Shown: positions 32,388 through 46,279, counted from the first letter of the stretch. The stretch: DNA of 64,000 nucleotides from Aphrophora alni (GCA_963513935.1 OY740772.1:9690607-9754606), one strand, 5' to 3'. The notes: generated by a model from the sequence alone, not told the origin. Translations and numbers: made by a program.

Positions 32388-35300
32388 ATGGCAGAGAAAA
32401 CCGCACAAGGACTCTTGTACTTGTTTGATAGGCCCACTGAACCGGCCTTTCTTCCAAAAGGTGACAAAAATGTGTCTTTTGATGTTCCGGATAATTATCT
32501 GGTAAGTCATCAATTTCTGAAGAAAACAAATTAAAATATAATATTTTACTGTTTTCAAGTAAACTCAGTTTTTTCTAGTTTCCATCTTTGGAAAAAAGGC
32601 TAACTGAAAGGTCTTGAGTACCCAAAGCTAAAACAATATAATGTCACCTAATCCTTGCTTGACAGCGAGTTCATTTTGATATATTTTCAATGTGTATCAG
32701 TTTTAATCAAGTTCGATTTTGATAGAATTTAATACAAATATTCTAAATGCTGATTTGTAGATTTGCTAGTAGCAAAAATTCAGATGTAACATTGTTTTTA
32801 TAATTTGTGATTCTATGAGTTAAATTTTTGAAATGATTTTATTAAATTAAATCATACATTTAGTTAGGCTTGTGTGTTATCAATAAAAACAAATTAAATG
32901 ATTTAAAAACACAGGTTTTCTTAGGAAGATCCTCAATTGTACAACTATTTAATTTAAGCACCCAAAAGGACCTATAAAAATTCACAGGAAATTTATTGAA
33001 ATAATCTAGCTTACAGTTTTATGTTTAAAAATATTGTATAATGAAAATTGGAATATTATATTATAACTATAATAGAAAATTAGCTTGTGGTTGTGTAATT
33101 TGCTGTATATTTTATAATTATTCCAATAAGAATCCTTAAATTAATTTTAATTAAACATTATTTGTTATATTTTTTGTTCCCCAGATTATATATTTATAAA
33201 ATATTGATTTCTAAACTGTCTAACTAATAAATAATAAATCATTTTAATGCTTTCCTCTTCAAAATCCTATGAAAACCATAATTCAGGTGATTTTCATTTA
33301 ACTTAAAAAAATTGATTAAAAATACATAAAAACATGTATTAATAAGAAATGTAATTTTTTTTGAAAAATAATGAAAAAACATAATCTTTGGATGATGAAA
33401 TTTTCTACAGATTTTCATCATTTAAATCTATTTCCTTAAGATTTCTAATCATTTGCAAATTTAATCAATCTCTGAATATTGTAACAGTTTGGAAACCTAA
33501 TACTTTTTATAGATTTTAAAATGGCAGCTTTTCAAAAAGTAATTGAATTTGAAAGAAGTTATTTAATACATTCTTAAGATTTTACTTTCCATAGTATATT
33601 CAAATATACATCTTCTAACTAAGCATAGAATATTTACTCTCTTTGACAAATTTATATTTTATTAACTACATTTAATTATTTAGGTGGATCGCTATCGTCC
33701 TCTTGCTGATAACTTGAACAACCGTTTTGGAAGTGGCGAAAAAATTCAAATAAAAGGTGTAACTCTTCCCGACATCAGTCTACCTCTTAGCTTGGGTCGA
33801 CGTGCTCCTTTTTCGCTATTTGTTCCCCTCCATCGAAAGATGGGTGCTCGACTTATTGATGTTTTTATGGGTGAGTAATAATGAAAATAGTGTGATAAGT
33901 TGTATATTGGCATTGGTGATAACTTATAAATATATTTCTAAAGAGTTTCTTATTCCTTAAAGACAACATCCTACTGTAAGGATTGATTAAATAATTATAT
34001 AAAATATATGTATGCAAAATAATCTCTCTCTCTTTCTAATATAACAGAGTCTATCTGCTAGTATTCCTATTATGGGACATATTATGACACATTTATTTAA
34101 AACAGTTCACTAATCTCTCAGTGACACTGTGGGTTTTGATTATTTCAAGTTTTTAGTTTTGGTATTGATTATTTTTTCACAATGAGCAGTAGAAATCAAA
34201 GGCACAATTTGATCCTTTATTGTTTGAGGAAATTTTTAACAAAGTAATTAGTCATAAGTTGTTTTCATGTGATTGAACCTTTTCAATTTACAAAGTATTG
34301 CACTGATCGTTAATTTGAGGCATCACATGTCATAACCAATTTCAAAACATACTAATTAAAATTTGAAGGGATATATATCCAGAACTTACATTTTCCACAG
34401 AATATTATTAACTGCTCACTGATGGTAGTGTACCTGGTCTGAAATTTATCTCAGATATTTTAATAAGAGAATCCAAGATTTTAGAAATTGAAGTTATTCA
34501 GTTTTACATCAGTCGAGCTTCTAGTATCTCTTTACCTTCTAACCACAGATAATTTATTAAAAAATCAAATTGGACGGCATAATTTGTTGCCGTACAGTAT
34601 ATCTAGTTCCACAATATGAGCTATCAAAAGCTATACAAAATTATGAAAAATAAAAAACAAAACAAAAAGTTAAGAGATTACATTTTCTTTCTTTAAATTT
34701 ATTTATTCTGAATTATTAATGTGTTATGGTACTAGAATAGCATATGTCAATAAACAATATTTTAATATGTTATTGGTGATATTTATAAATTAATCATAGT
34801 TAAACCATGGGAAACGGTGATTATACAAAAATGACACATTAAAATAACCTTGGAACATTGACAATTAGTAAATATTACTCGCTAGGGATTTGAAATATTG
34901 GCTGCAGTTTGATAGGTGACCATCCACTCGTCGTACAGTTTAATGGCTTGTGGATATCATATTTGAAAGAACAGGTTGAAATGTACTATTAGATAGGTGG
35001 GGCAAGGAGTAAACTCCCCTCCATCGTTATAGAATTAAACAGATTGTTAAGTACAATTTTACAACATACTGTGGTGGTCTAAAATTGACAGATTAGATTG
35101 GAACATGCTTAATACTGATACTTACTATGATACTGAAATGTACATGTAGGCCTAAAGATTATATATATTTATATTACATATTTTAAACATATGTGTGTTT
35201 TTGTTATGATTGGCTGTGATGTTTACATATATGTTGTATGGTTATGTTTTTCATGTAAGTAAATCTAAACCTAGACTATTATTATTTAGAAATCAAGTCT

Positions 35301-38300
35301 CTAGACACCTCAGCCTAACAGAACACAATCTAGACTATAGTGTGAAACAATTTAAAGAAAAGGTTTTATTTGGTTTATTTTTAGTCTCAATTAAATCATT
35401 GTACTATTAAAATATGTAACAGTAAAATGTATTTGAAGATAATCAATAATCAAAATTATATAACTTTTAAGGTATGAAGACGCGAGAAGAATTCCTGTCT
35501 GCAGCAGTTTACTGCCGTGACCGTATGAACCCTTATCTCTTCATCTATGCATTCTCTGTGGCCATTCTTCATCGTCCTGACACTAGAAACATTGCAATTC
35601 CTCCACTCTCTGAAGTTTTTCCTGAGAAATATATGGACTCAGAAGTGTTTGCTCGTGCTAAGGAAGAATCTAACATAGTCGAGGCTGGTTCAAGGGTAAG
35701 AAAAATCATTGTATACAAAATTTATTAATTCACAAACTTGACCACATTGCAGATAAATTCAACAACATAATATAAACATAATCTTCAATATAAATTTTGT
35801 TTGTTTTTTATGACATTTAGTTTTTAATAACAGCAATCATGATTAATGTTAGCATTTTTATTGGTTCACTCCTAACTCGGAGCTTTCATCAGAACATATT
35901 GAGCTTGAATTTTTTTAAAAATTTATTGATTTTAATTCTAATACCTTTTTTACCAGCACGTACTGAAAATACAATAATATTTCAAGTGAAAAATATACGA
36001 CCTAGACATGGAATCGAACCCAGAGACCTTTGGCTTTACACTGCAATGCCAACTAAGCTATCCTAGTCGCTTCCTAACACAGGGTGTAGACTTCTCACTT
36101 GACTTTGCTTTATTTGCACTTGACACCAAAAATTGCAGCTGGGAAGCGATAGGATAGCTCAGTTGGTAGAGCATTGGCGCGTAAAGTCAAAGGTCCTTGG
36201 GTTCGATTCCCAGTCTAGGTCGATATATTTTTCACTTCAAATATTATTGTATTTAATGTTTTGTTTACTACATGTGCATTAGAAACAAAATGTAATTAGA
36301 ATTTTTTACATTAAGAAGAAATACAAAAATGATCTACGCAACTTTAAAGTATTATTATTTTTTACTCTCTTCAAAGTGCAAAATGTTGTATATATTTATT
36401 TTCATTTGTTTTATTCTTTTTGGTATAAACAACTAACAATAATTTGACATTGTTTGGATTTGTTATTTTCCACACACAAAATTGTGCATATACATGCAGT
36501 GATTTTTACAAACCATTCAATTGATTTTGTTCAAAATTGATACGTAAGGTTTTTTGCTTTTAACTATAGACATATAAAGTGATTTTGGGGATCGAATCTG
36601 AAATTTGTTTAATAACTGACAAGAAAAAGTACAAAATTTGTATTTTCTCAAAATCGGCTGTAATAATTTTAATCAAATTTGGTGACAATTAATAATTTGA
36701 GTACAATCTTCTGTCGAAACGCGTCGATAAATATAAATAATATTAACAAAATTATAAATCTGGAGTAAATGGCAAAACATTAAAATGCACATAGACTCCT
36801 GTTATTAAAACTCAATTTCAATTTATTAATGTAGGCCTAGGACAAGTTTATGATGAGAGGGAGGCAAATGGAGACATTATTTAAATATGAATAACTCCTC
36901 AAGAGCTTACTATATTGTGTATGGGATTGACAATACTGAGAGATCCTAGTTGGAATTCATGTTTTCCCTAAAGCCTTGGGTAACATCACTCTCTTTCATC
37001 TTTCTTTCAGGTCTGTCTTGAACAATCCTTGTTCTTTTCCTACACTGATACTATTAGAGTATTCGAGGGCTAGGGGACTCTATTTTATGATCTTTTCTTC
37101 CTTTTTTTATAAGAAAATGTTGTCCGAGAGTTGTTTTGCTTTCAAACAAAAATATGAAGACAGTAAATATTAATAATTAGAAAGTTTAGATTCCATTTGG
37201 CGAAATATGTGAAACAAAATTTTTTTATTGAGCTGAGTAATATTCCACTCTGTTAACTACCAAACAAATTTAAAATTGGCTGACAATTAATTAAGAAGTT
37301 TGGGCAAGGTTGATTCTACAAATATCAGAATGCCCAACAATTTTTGTCTATGTAAAAGTACATGTGAGAAAATTTGTGAAATGTTTATGCACCAAAATAA
37401 CTGTTTAACTGCAAAATATTTATAAATTTAATAAAAATGTAAAATTTTTGTATTTTTAAATGGAGTCAAATTTGAATAGATTCAATGTACCAAACAATAT
37501 ATCTTTAGTATCAGTAATTATAACAATAAAAAATTTAAATGTTTAAACACTTAAAAATATAAAAACTTTAAATGAATATATTTTAAAATCTGATACTCTT
37601 CCAGATACCATTAGAAATCCCACGGGACTACACAGCTTCCGACTTGGAGGAAGAGCATCGTGTTGCATACTTCCGTGAAGATATGGGCATCAATCTTCAC
37701 CATTGGCATTGGCATTTAGTTTACCCATTCGATGCTGCGAGGAACATTGTAGACAAAGATAGGCGAGGAGAACTCTTTTACTACATGCATCAACAAATCC
37801 TTGGAAGGTAAGAACAATATTCTTTCTGTCTTTGAAATACTTTATTTATGAAGTTTGTATTATCTTATATTAAAAAGAAAAGAGTTAATATTTTTATATT
37901 ACCTTAAAGATTGTGTTAGAAATACATTTATATGTTACAATACACTATAATATAATGAATACATGCTTATTTATTTATAGAATAAAACATTAATAATTTT
38001 AATTACAGGTACAACTTTGAGCGCTTCAGTAACAATCTCGCTCGAGTGAAACGATTCATTAACTGGCGTGATCCAATCCCAGAAGGTTATTTCCCCAAAC
38101 TTGACAGCCTGGTATCCAGTCGTGTTTGGCCTGCACGAAATGCCAATACTATAATTCGTGTAAGACAAATTAATTGTTACAATTCATTTTTAAATATTCT
38201 AATTCTTCTATGAAATAAACCTAAGCGCTTTTACACATCCAATTGAATTATTTTTTTAAACAACAAATAATATTTAGAATAATATCAATTCTTAAAGTAA

Positions 38301-41300
38301 ATTATAATAGCCAAGAGATTAGGCATTATTTGTATTGTAAAAACATTTTAAATAAATTTTGGTTTAAAGTGTGATATTTTAGTTTAAAAAAAAATCATTA
38401 GTAATGATTTACATTTTACTATCTACAAAATAAACATATATTATAATATTTTTTTTATTTTGTTAACATTTGTAATATTAAACATCCTAAGTTGTTCCAA
38501 TTGTTAGTCAGAAACACAATTTTTTCACATATAATTAGCTATTAGAGACTTTTACTTGAGATAAATTATGTAACTTGTGAGTTTACAGTTTGAAGGCTCC
38601 TAATATAAGTGTTTTTCTCTGTTTTCAGGATGTTTACAGGGAAGTTGATCAAATTAAGTTTGATATTCAAGATCTAGAACGTTGGCGTGATCGCTTCTTC
38701 CAAGCTATTCATACTGGCAGTGTTGTTAGCGTAAGTATTAATAAACTGTATTTATGCAAGTATACACATCCTCATATTAAAGAATTTATTTTGAAAGTTT
38801 AACTATTTCAATCACCTTCAAAGCAAGATGAAACCTGGAATAATCAAATGATTACCAATCGTAATTTCCAAAATATGTTTTGAGTATTCATTCAAATTCA
38901 TTTATAAATGTGTATATGTCAAATGGTCACAATTTTTGTCTGGTTTTCTCCAAATTTAAAAGAAAAGAAGAGAAATACTGTGACTGGTTCCAAACAGAAA
39001 GGAGAGTGAGACAATGAAGCATCAACCTTTCCTCTAATAATAATAATGGTTGAAGTTATCATAGAAGTTCAAGCCCAAAGCACAGAAACGTAAAATGACA
39101 AGATACACAGATGATGTCATGGTATGGGAGGAAACTGAAGAGAGAACTAGCTAAATGAACAGGCCATTAAGAAAGCATCGATTGGATATACATTTGGAAA
39201 AAAATTAAAATGTTGAAAGTGGATAGAAATAAAAAATTAAAGAGGAAAGTAACACTGGAAGGTATCTTGACAGTGTAGATGAGTAGGCTACAAATACGTA
39301 GGAAACAATGGAGTATCATAGAAGTATCACCACTAATGGTAATATACAAGAGATCAGGGACAAAGGATTTTGAAGAGTGATCAATTTTACAATATAGTAA
39401 AGAATATTTATAGTGATGGAATAAAGAGAAAGGAGTCAAAAGAATGATGTATGTATAAAGTAAGTATACTATAAATTTTAACAAATGGGTCAGACATGGA
39501 TGTAGATAAAGAGAGATCTGAGCAAACCATGACAGAGATGAACTTTTTTATTAGAGTAATAAAAAAATTACAAATAGAGATAGAATAAGGAATGAAAACC
39601 TTAAAAAGAGACAATCAAGAGGAAATATTTGTTATGATTTGGGCATGTAATGAGAATGGATGAATGCAGAATCTTTAGAAGAGCACTATAGAGAATAGAA
39701 AAAGAAGTAAACCTTTGAGAAGGTCATGAACAAGATGGAAGGTTCAAGTTCAGAAGGATATGTAGGCCTGGGAGTAGACTGGAGACTGGTGGAAGAAGAA
39801 AAGTTCTGGTGACATCCAGGAATGGTAGTGCCAGATGATTATCCAAGGCGGAAATATAAAACAATGATAATGATAACAATAAAAGTGTGTTGCATTTGTA
39901 GTAATCACAATTTTTGTCTAATTTTCTTCAAGCTAGACACAAGTATACTTGAATAAACCCATAGGCCAACAAAATAAATTAGTAAATTCCACACTTTTTA
40001 ACATTTAAATTTTCTTTTCAATCTAATGTCTTATAATTAGTCTTTTAACAAGGGCTATATATTTACCAATATAAATTAACAATTTAAATTATAAACTGTT
40101 ATTTTTGCAGAGTGACGGTACAACCATGCAACTTACTGAATCCAGAGGTATAGATATTCTGGGCAACATGATGGAAGCCAGTATCTTATCTGTGAATCCC
40201 AATCTCTACGGTGATCTGCACAATCTTGGACATGTTGCTATCTCACTCTCTCATGATCCTGATCATAGACATTTGGAAACTTTTGGTGTTATGGGTGATT
40301 CAGCGACCGCAATGAGAGACCCTATATTCTACCGTTGGCATGCAATGGTCAATGATATGTTTGAAGAACACAAGAATACTCTACCTCGTTACACAACACA
40401 ACAGGTAGGCTTGTTTGATTAAATTGTTTACACTTTCATGTAGTACAGTATTAAAAAAATATTAATCTTAGAAGTAGAATCTGAGTTATAATGTGCTACA
40501 TTTCTTGACTGCACGATGTAATTGCTCAGCTTGTTTGTAAGATAATACTTCATTTGAACAAATTTTGGAAAGCTGTTTATCTAAGCTATCTAAAGAACGT
40601 AATAATAAAACTTAATGCCCATGTAGAGGGTATAAATCATAAAACAAAGCTAATGTTTTAATTGAGTAAATACCTGTTTAAATGCTACTAAAATTACAAC
40701 AAAAATTGTTTGTTTACTGTAAGTTTTAAACCTAGGTATATCATCATGTTTTGTACCTTATACCAGTTACACAGATATAAGAAGCTGTAATTTTGTCATG
40801 CTCTGTGATAAAAGGTTTTCAAAGCAAGGTAAAATTACTTCCCATATCGGCAAGATTTAATATGTTTGTATTAATTTTTTATCACATTTAGTTTACAAGA
40901 AACTTATACATTATTATTTACAGAAAATTCTCTATACGTTACAATCTACATATAAATGACATAAACTTAATAAATTAACACAGGATGGAAATATATAATC
41001 ACAACACAAAACAAATTAACCTGTTCTGATAACAACAAACTGTAAGCACCAACACACTCTTCTACAGAGTAAAACAACACTTTCTATGAGTTAGAATCTT
41101 AGTGAATTCCAAAATTACTCAAAATAATCTTTGTTCTTAAGATTTTCTGGAAGCGTATTAAAAACTTTAACCAGAGTGGTATACACTGCATTCTAAAAAT
41201 CATTTTATAAACACAGGATATTGAAGGAATCTCATACGAGTAGGATATTCATTAATTTTAAACATACTATTACATTAAAAAAAAATAAACATTCATAAAT

Positions 41301-44300
41301 GTAAATACATGGAAAAGTCAAAATTTTACTTTTTTTATCAAAAAAGATTTGCATGATTATTTTTTAACTGAAAATTTAATTTCAAGTGTTTTGGACTGAA
41401 CCATTCTTCTGACAAGACCAAAAGCTATCTCTGCTGAATTAGCACTATTTTTGCCAACTACTGTTAATGTATTGTCACTGGCAAATAATACTGCTTTTTT
41501 AGAAGTAATCCAACATTTAGAGGTTTATGAAATACTTTTGTCAAACCTTGTAATTGTATACAAATTATATAAATATAGTGGAATGTTCTTTTTATCCACG
41601 AATAACTTATATTTTTAAAAAATTGTAAATATCATTATAGTGAAATAAATATTCTCTACACTATGTTCTAAAAGAAACAGGGCAGTGAAATGTTAAGTAA
41701 CAAACACCAAAGCAGAAGTTTGTTGCATATAAGTTTTAAAATTATTATTCAATCGCCATTGTTACATTTTTTTAATCAAGCCTATTAAAAAAAATATGAT
41801 TTTGTTAAATAACCGACATTTTTGTCTATTTTTTAGCTGGACTTTACTGGAGTGAGAGTTACATCAGTTGAAATAAATACTGGTCAACAAAAGAACTTAT
41901 TGGCTACCTTCTGGCAACAAAGTGATGTGGATTTATCGCGTGGTCTTGACTTCTCCCCTCGTGGTTCTGTGTTTGCTCGCTTTACTCATCTACAACATGC
42001 ACCTTTCTCTTATAAAATTCAGGTAATTGTTTCAAATTTATACATTGTTATATTCCTACTTCTAAGTTATATTATCACTTTCAATTTCTTGATCTGCATA
42101 GAAAGGAACAGTTTATGATTGTTAAAATTTATTTTTAGATTTTCATGGTTTAGGTTCTTCTTAGTTCAAAAAGATTGTTCTCAATGTTTATCGATCTCTG
42201 TACAAATGGAAAAAAGTACTTAACAAAAAATAAAACTTACAAAAATAATACAATTACAGTACATAACTATAGTAGATGGTATTAGAAACTTGGTGTACCT
42301 ACATAATAAAAAACACAAAATAATAGATTAGATTTTCTAAAAATTGGTTCTAACAGTTATGATAAATGCGAATACACTCTTTAAAGATTTTGATTCAGGA
42401 GTCTCCCTTTACAAACAACAGCATTTATTTGTATTACATATTAATTTCTAAAAATTAGCACTATGAATTTCGGGAAAAACTATAAGATTGATAGCTAAAC
42501 TAATATCCCAAATTGTAAACATCTTGTTTAAGAGTAATTGACAAATAAATAAATAAATAAATGAACGTTGGTTTAAAACTCCATTTCAATCAACTATATA
42601 AAGTACACCTAGACGAAGTTTCAAACAAAAGCAAAAGGATTTTAGGCTCTGTTTAAGTAGAAACAACTTACAAGGGCCAAGACGGTGGCATAAACAAAGT
42701 GAGTGGTCGATTCCACCCTAATGTTTGAAGTTCTTAAAATAAAAAAGAGAACCTGTTTATTGAATTTTACAGTGGAGCCGTTTTATGATCTGATATTCTT
42801 CCCTGATATCAGAATATTTTTGCCATTTCTCAAGTTTGACATATGAAAAAGATAATGCAACCTATAAATACCATTTATATACTGCTATTAAATAATTTTG
42901 TTTCATTTTCATTTTTGTACAACAGGTAGAAAACAGTGGTGCAGCAAGACAAGGAACTGTGAGAATCTTTTTGGCTCCAAAGTCTGATGAACGTGGTCTT
43001 CCGTTCCTTTACAGGGATCAGAAGAATCTTTTCATTGAGCTTGACAGATTTGTTATAAACCGTAAGTTATGATTTGATTTTAACTCTACTATTAATAACT
43101 GAAAGTCTGGAAAAAAATTATTATGTTTACATTTTAATTTGTTTAAGAGCTCTGGAGTTTCTCCTTACAGACCATAGCTCTCTGGTGAATATACAAGAAA
43201 TAAATTAGTTGTAGAACTATTTCAGATCAACTTATGGATCAAGAAAACATATTATATAAGTTTATATTACATTCGATTACTTAAATATTTTATGTTGATA
43301 GATAACCTAAAAAAACTTAATTTGTATAAAATAGTCTGTGTTTTGTCTAAATGGTTTAAACATTCAAATTGGTATCAAGGAGTTTTTTTATATTGGAAAT
43401 ATTGTGAGCATAAAAATATATATACAACTAAATAAATGTGTAAGCCTATCATAATAGAGAACAAGAAATGTGTAATTTTAGAATTACAGATATGGTTGTT
43501 TTCCAGTAAAAACGAAAGATTAAAATCTGACTCTATGGTAGACAACTAGACTTCCCAAGGAAGATAATATTGACTGAAAACACCACACAAATTGGTTCAG
43601 CTTTTTGGGATGTAGAAAAGAAACAAACGAACAACCTCTATTTTTTTATGAACTTGGTAGATAAGTCAGAAGGGAAAATATATAAAAAATAATAATGTAT
43701 AACTTTGAAGAGCGGAAACATATTTTTTTCATCTACATCTAAAAAACAAAATAAAAAATAAAGTTTTTTCTACAAACTTCTGATAGATAACTATTTCAAC
43801 TGTTAAAGATATATTTTTATATTTAAGAAATTTTCAAATATACAAATTATGGGACTCCTTCAGCACAATTAATACCTTTTTGTTCTTTTAATAAAGTTAA
43901 TAATGAAAACAAAGTACCACTGATCAACAATTAAAGGGTGCAACACTCTATTAAAGATCTAGGACTCCCAAACGATTTTTAGTTGGTTAATATGTGATCT
44001 GTACATAGATTTTCCGTTGCTAGTTTTTGCAACCAGAATTCTCTATTAATCATAACTCCACAGTTTCTCACATTGTTGGGTCAAAACTATAAGTTTTTGA
44101 GCCATAACATGAATTAAATCTAGAACCTTTCGAAAATATAAATCAAGAATACTACCCAATAGAGGTGCTAACTAAAATTATATAAGTGTACTAAATTTGT
44201 TCAAGTCTTCCTTATACTAACCATCTTGATATATATAATTTTCAAAGAACAAGAAATGTTCAATAAAGCACCAACCTTATAGTGATACATATATCTATTA

Positions 44301-46157
44301 CCAATATATTTTTTTCAGTAAAAGCCAAGTCCAACACCATTCAGCGACAATCCAAGGACTCTTCCGTAACAATTCCATTCGAAAGAACTTTCCGCAACTT
44401 AGAAGCAGGTCGACCAACTGGAGGAACTGCTTTAGAACAATTCAACTACTGCGGATGTGGATGGCCACAACATATGCTCATTCCTAAAGGTTCAACAAGT
44501 GGTCTTCCTTGTCAATTGTTTGTCATGATTTCTGACTATGAAGGAGATAAGGTGAGGCAGATAACATCCAAAATGAAAAAAGATATAGACAGTTTTTGTC
44601 TAGCACAATTAATACTAGTATTTAAATTACATAAAACTTTAAGAAAGTTAAACAAGACTTGAATGTAATTCTAGAATTACTGTTGCAGCTATATTTTCCA
44701 GTAGACATAAAAAAAGAGAGAATAGCAAATTTATAACGAGACAAATAACTTTTATTTTGTTTACTCTCTAACAAATATGTAGTATATAGAAAGTTGTGAG
44801 GCAGATAATGATTTTAATAAAATGTAGTTTGTAGGCATATTTTGGTCATACCTCAGGACATTCCCCCCTTTTTTTTATAACTTAAAATTTTGCGATACCT
44901 ACAATAGGACAAAAACACAAAATTCTGATTTTCTCCAATCGGGTCTAATAGTTTTTACCAAATTTTTCGAAAATGTAGGCTCCAATGCATATTGGTAGCC
45001 TCTGATGAACACATATTGTCATCTCTCCAAAATGGCAGTTCATCAGTTCTCGAAAAAAACAAACAAAAACATCAGCCATGTAGCTGTTATGAAAGACAAT
45101 AATTTCTCAAATTTGGTTCTACTGACTTTATTAAAATTTTCTTAAAATGTGAAGATTTATGATGCTAATTAGTGTGAAAAATAGCAACTAATAGAGAAAT
45201 TACTATTAGGAAAGAATTCCCCCCCCCCCCAAAATTGCGCACTGGTTTTTAAACTTGATTTTATCTTACAATATTTATGTTTAAGATGAGTTTACGACAA
45301 AAGGGAAGCAAGTTTAGATGTTATTTAAAAATATAAATATCGGTTAAAATAATCCACAAAATCTGAAAACAGCATCCATGTTTGGTAATAGCTTCCAGAC
45401 ATTTTTGTTGATAAAATGTTTGTTTAGTATTTAGACTCTGAATGGGTTTTTGTAATATTTTTGCACTGATTATAGAATACACAGGGTTTTTTTTTGTTTT
45501 TAAAAACAAGAGTGCTTAATATCACATTTTGTTAGCGATGTAAATTGAAAGTTGCTTCACTTAACCTATTTACCACTCCAAGTGATACATGGTGATTTTA
45601 ATGAAATTTTTTTACAGATATTGATTTTAGTTTTGACATATAAATTAACCTAACTATCGGAAGATGTTTTATAACCTATATTCTAGTTCATAACTTTTTG
45701 AACAGGTTGTAGTAGTTGAAGGATAATGTAAATATAAAAAATCATAATTCATTCACAACTTTGTAGCTTTTTTTTGATTTTGATACTAAACAAGTGCCTA
45801 CAGAAATTACAATAACTTCATGAATACAAGTACTTTTAATATCCATTATTTGAATATGTTAGATCCAAAGTTTAAGACATGTTCTTTATTGTATTTTCTC
45901 TTATTTTTCAGGTACAAGCGACAAATAAAAACGATAAGTCGTGTGACGATGCTTCCAGTTACTGTGGTGTTCGTGACAGTTTGTATCCAGATAAACGTTC
46001 AATGGGATATCCATTCGATCGTCAACCACGTGATGGTGTCAACACCTTGCGGGAATTCCTTACACCAAACATGGCTATTCAAGACGTCAGTATTAAATTC
46101 ACCGAACGCACAGTTTCACCAAAACAAGTTGGACAGAACTTGGTACCTCGTCAATAA
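32388..46157 (+). CDS. PPO: Prophenoloxidase, 11 coding exons, 691 aa
   Basis: Exons: 32388-32501, 33684-33870, 35472-35695, 37605-37807, 38009-38159, 38629-38730, 40111-40404, 41837-42022, 42926-43061, 44319-44551, 45912-46157. All introns are GT-AG and all joins keep frame. The product is the zymogen of a type-3 copper phenoloxidase that oxidises mono- and diphenols to quinones for melanization, wound sealing and encapsulation. Seen: no signal peptide, as is usual for insect PPOs, which are released by cell rupture. The conserved activation bond NRF is at R52-F53. The placeholder-Phe region APFSLFVP is at 79-86. The CuA site is [10 protein letters not shown] with ligands H208 and H212, and H237 in YMHQQ. 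The CuB ligands are H364 and H368 (LHNLGH) and H404 (FYRWHAM). The thioester-like GCGWP is at 578-582. Length is normal for the family (about 680-700). The ATG sits in AAATACAATGG and is the first Met of the frame. No defect was found, so it is probably functional. Confidence 0.97.
32502..35471 (+). other. PPO introns 1 and 2
   Basis: Intron 1 (32502-33683) and intron 2 (33871-35471), flanking exon 2 (33684-33870). Both are AT-rich and non-coding; intron 2 uses GTGAGT and ends AAG. No element was recognised in either. Confidence 0.8.
35967..36074 (-). repeat. tRNA-derived SINE head, minus copy
   Basis: On the minus strand an A-box (TAGCTTAGTTGG) and a B-box (GGTTCGATTCC) are 30-40 bases apart, followed by TATATTTTTCACTTGAAATA. 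It is the inverted partner of 36141-36254, about 85% alike by eye. The cloverleaf is degraded in the D-arm (GGCATTGC instead of GGTAGAGC). Confidence 0.75.
36141..36254 (+). repeat. tRNA-derived SINE head, plus copy
   Basis: A perfect A-box TAGCTCAGTTGGTAGAGC and perfect B-box GGTTCGATTCC. The anticodon arm TTGGC-loop-GTCAA pairs, with loop GCGTAAA. The acceptor stem does not pair and position 33 is C rather than T, so this is a tRNA-derived SINE or foldback arm and not a working tRNA gene. The 66-bp spacer to the minus copy is unrelated. Both lie in PPO intron 3 and could fold into a long hairpin in the pre-mRNA. Confidence 0.75.
36961..37078 (-). repeat. Dispersed repeat family C, minus copy
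   Basis: The complement contains CGAATACTCTAA, GACCTGAAAGAAAGATGAAA and ACCCAAG in the same order as 51531-51675 and 58770-58913 (complement). See the finding on this family. Confidence 0.65.
37808..38628 (+). other. PPO introns 4 and 5
   Basis: Intron 4 (37808-38008, 201 bp, the shortest) and intron 5 (38160-38628) flank exon 5. AT-rich; no elements seen. Confidence 0.85.
38731..40110 (+). other. PPO intron 6
   Basis: Contains the reverse-transcriptase fossil at about 39098-39836. The flanks are AT-rich. Confidence 0.85.
39098..39836 (+). pseudogene. Non-LTR reverse transcriptase fossil inside PPO intron 6
   Basis: [16 protein letters not shown] (about 39098) is the catalytic motif C with YTDD. 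Then come [15 protein letters not shown] text in other frames, [16 protein letters not shown] (about 39635) and [12 protein letters not shown] (about 39775), the typical C-terminal blocks of non-LTR elements that end with a RWFGHV signature. It ends near a TGATAATGATAACAATAA tail. Base composition is A/G-rich compared with the intron. Dead: stops in every frame. Same strand as PPO. Confidence 0.78.
40405..42925 (+). other. PPO introns 7 and 8
   Basis: Intron 7 (40405-41836) and intron 8 (42023-42925). AT-rich. A short (AAAT)n run lies at about 42541-42562. No gene or element recognised. Confidence 0.8.
43062..45911 (+). other. PPO introns 9 and 10
   Basis: Intron 9 (43062-44318) has nothing notable. 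Intron 10 (44552-45911) carries a dispersed-repeat stretch (about 44830-45180, with CCAAAATGGCAG near 45030) and a run of C at about 45219-45232. Confidence 0.75.
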
Positions 46158-46279
46158 ACAAATGGCTTTGGATTTAATGTTTATCGAACTCGGCTTTGCT
46201 TAATGGATTTGATTTTTAAATTGTTCATCATTTGTATATGAACAATTTTGATACTTATTTTCTATAATATATGAAATCT

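Larger units (their letters stand above)
35696..37604 (+). other. PPO intron 3
   Basis: 1.9 kb. Holds the inverted pair of tRNA-like sequences (35967-36254), a diverged repeat with a TTTTCTCAAAATCGG phrase (about 36640), and a minus-strand copy of a dispersed repeat (36961-37078). The most element-loaded intron apart from intron 6. Confidence 0.85.

Noticed and set aside
36150..36220. Possible functional tRNA gene in PPO intron 3
   Set aside because: Perfect A and B boxes, but the acceptor stem does not pair, position 33 is not T, and an inverted sibling shares the flanking sequence; it is a SINE-type derivative.
46153..46158. AATAAA overlapping the PPO stop codon as the main poly-A signal
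   Set aside because: It would leave almost no 3' UTR; the copy at 46280 is better placed.
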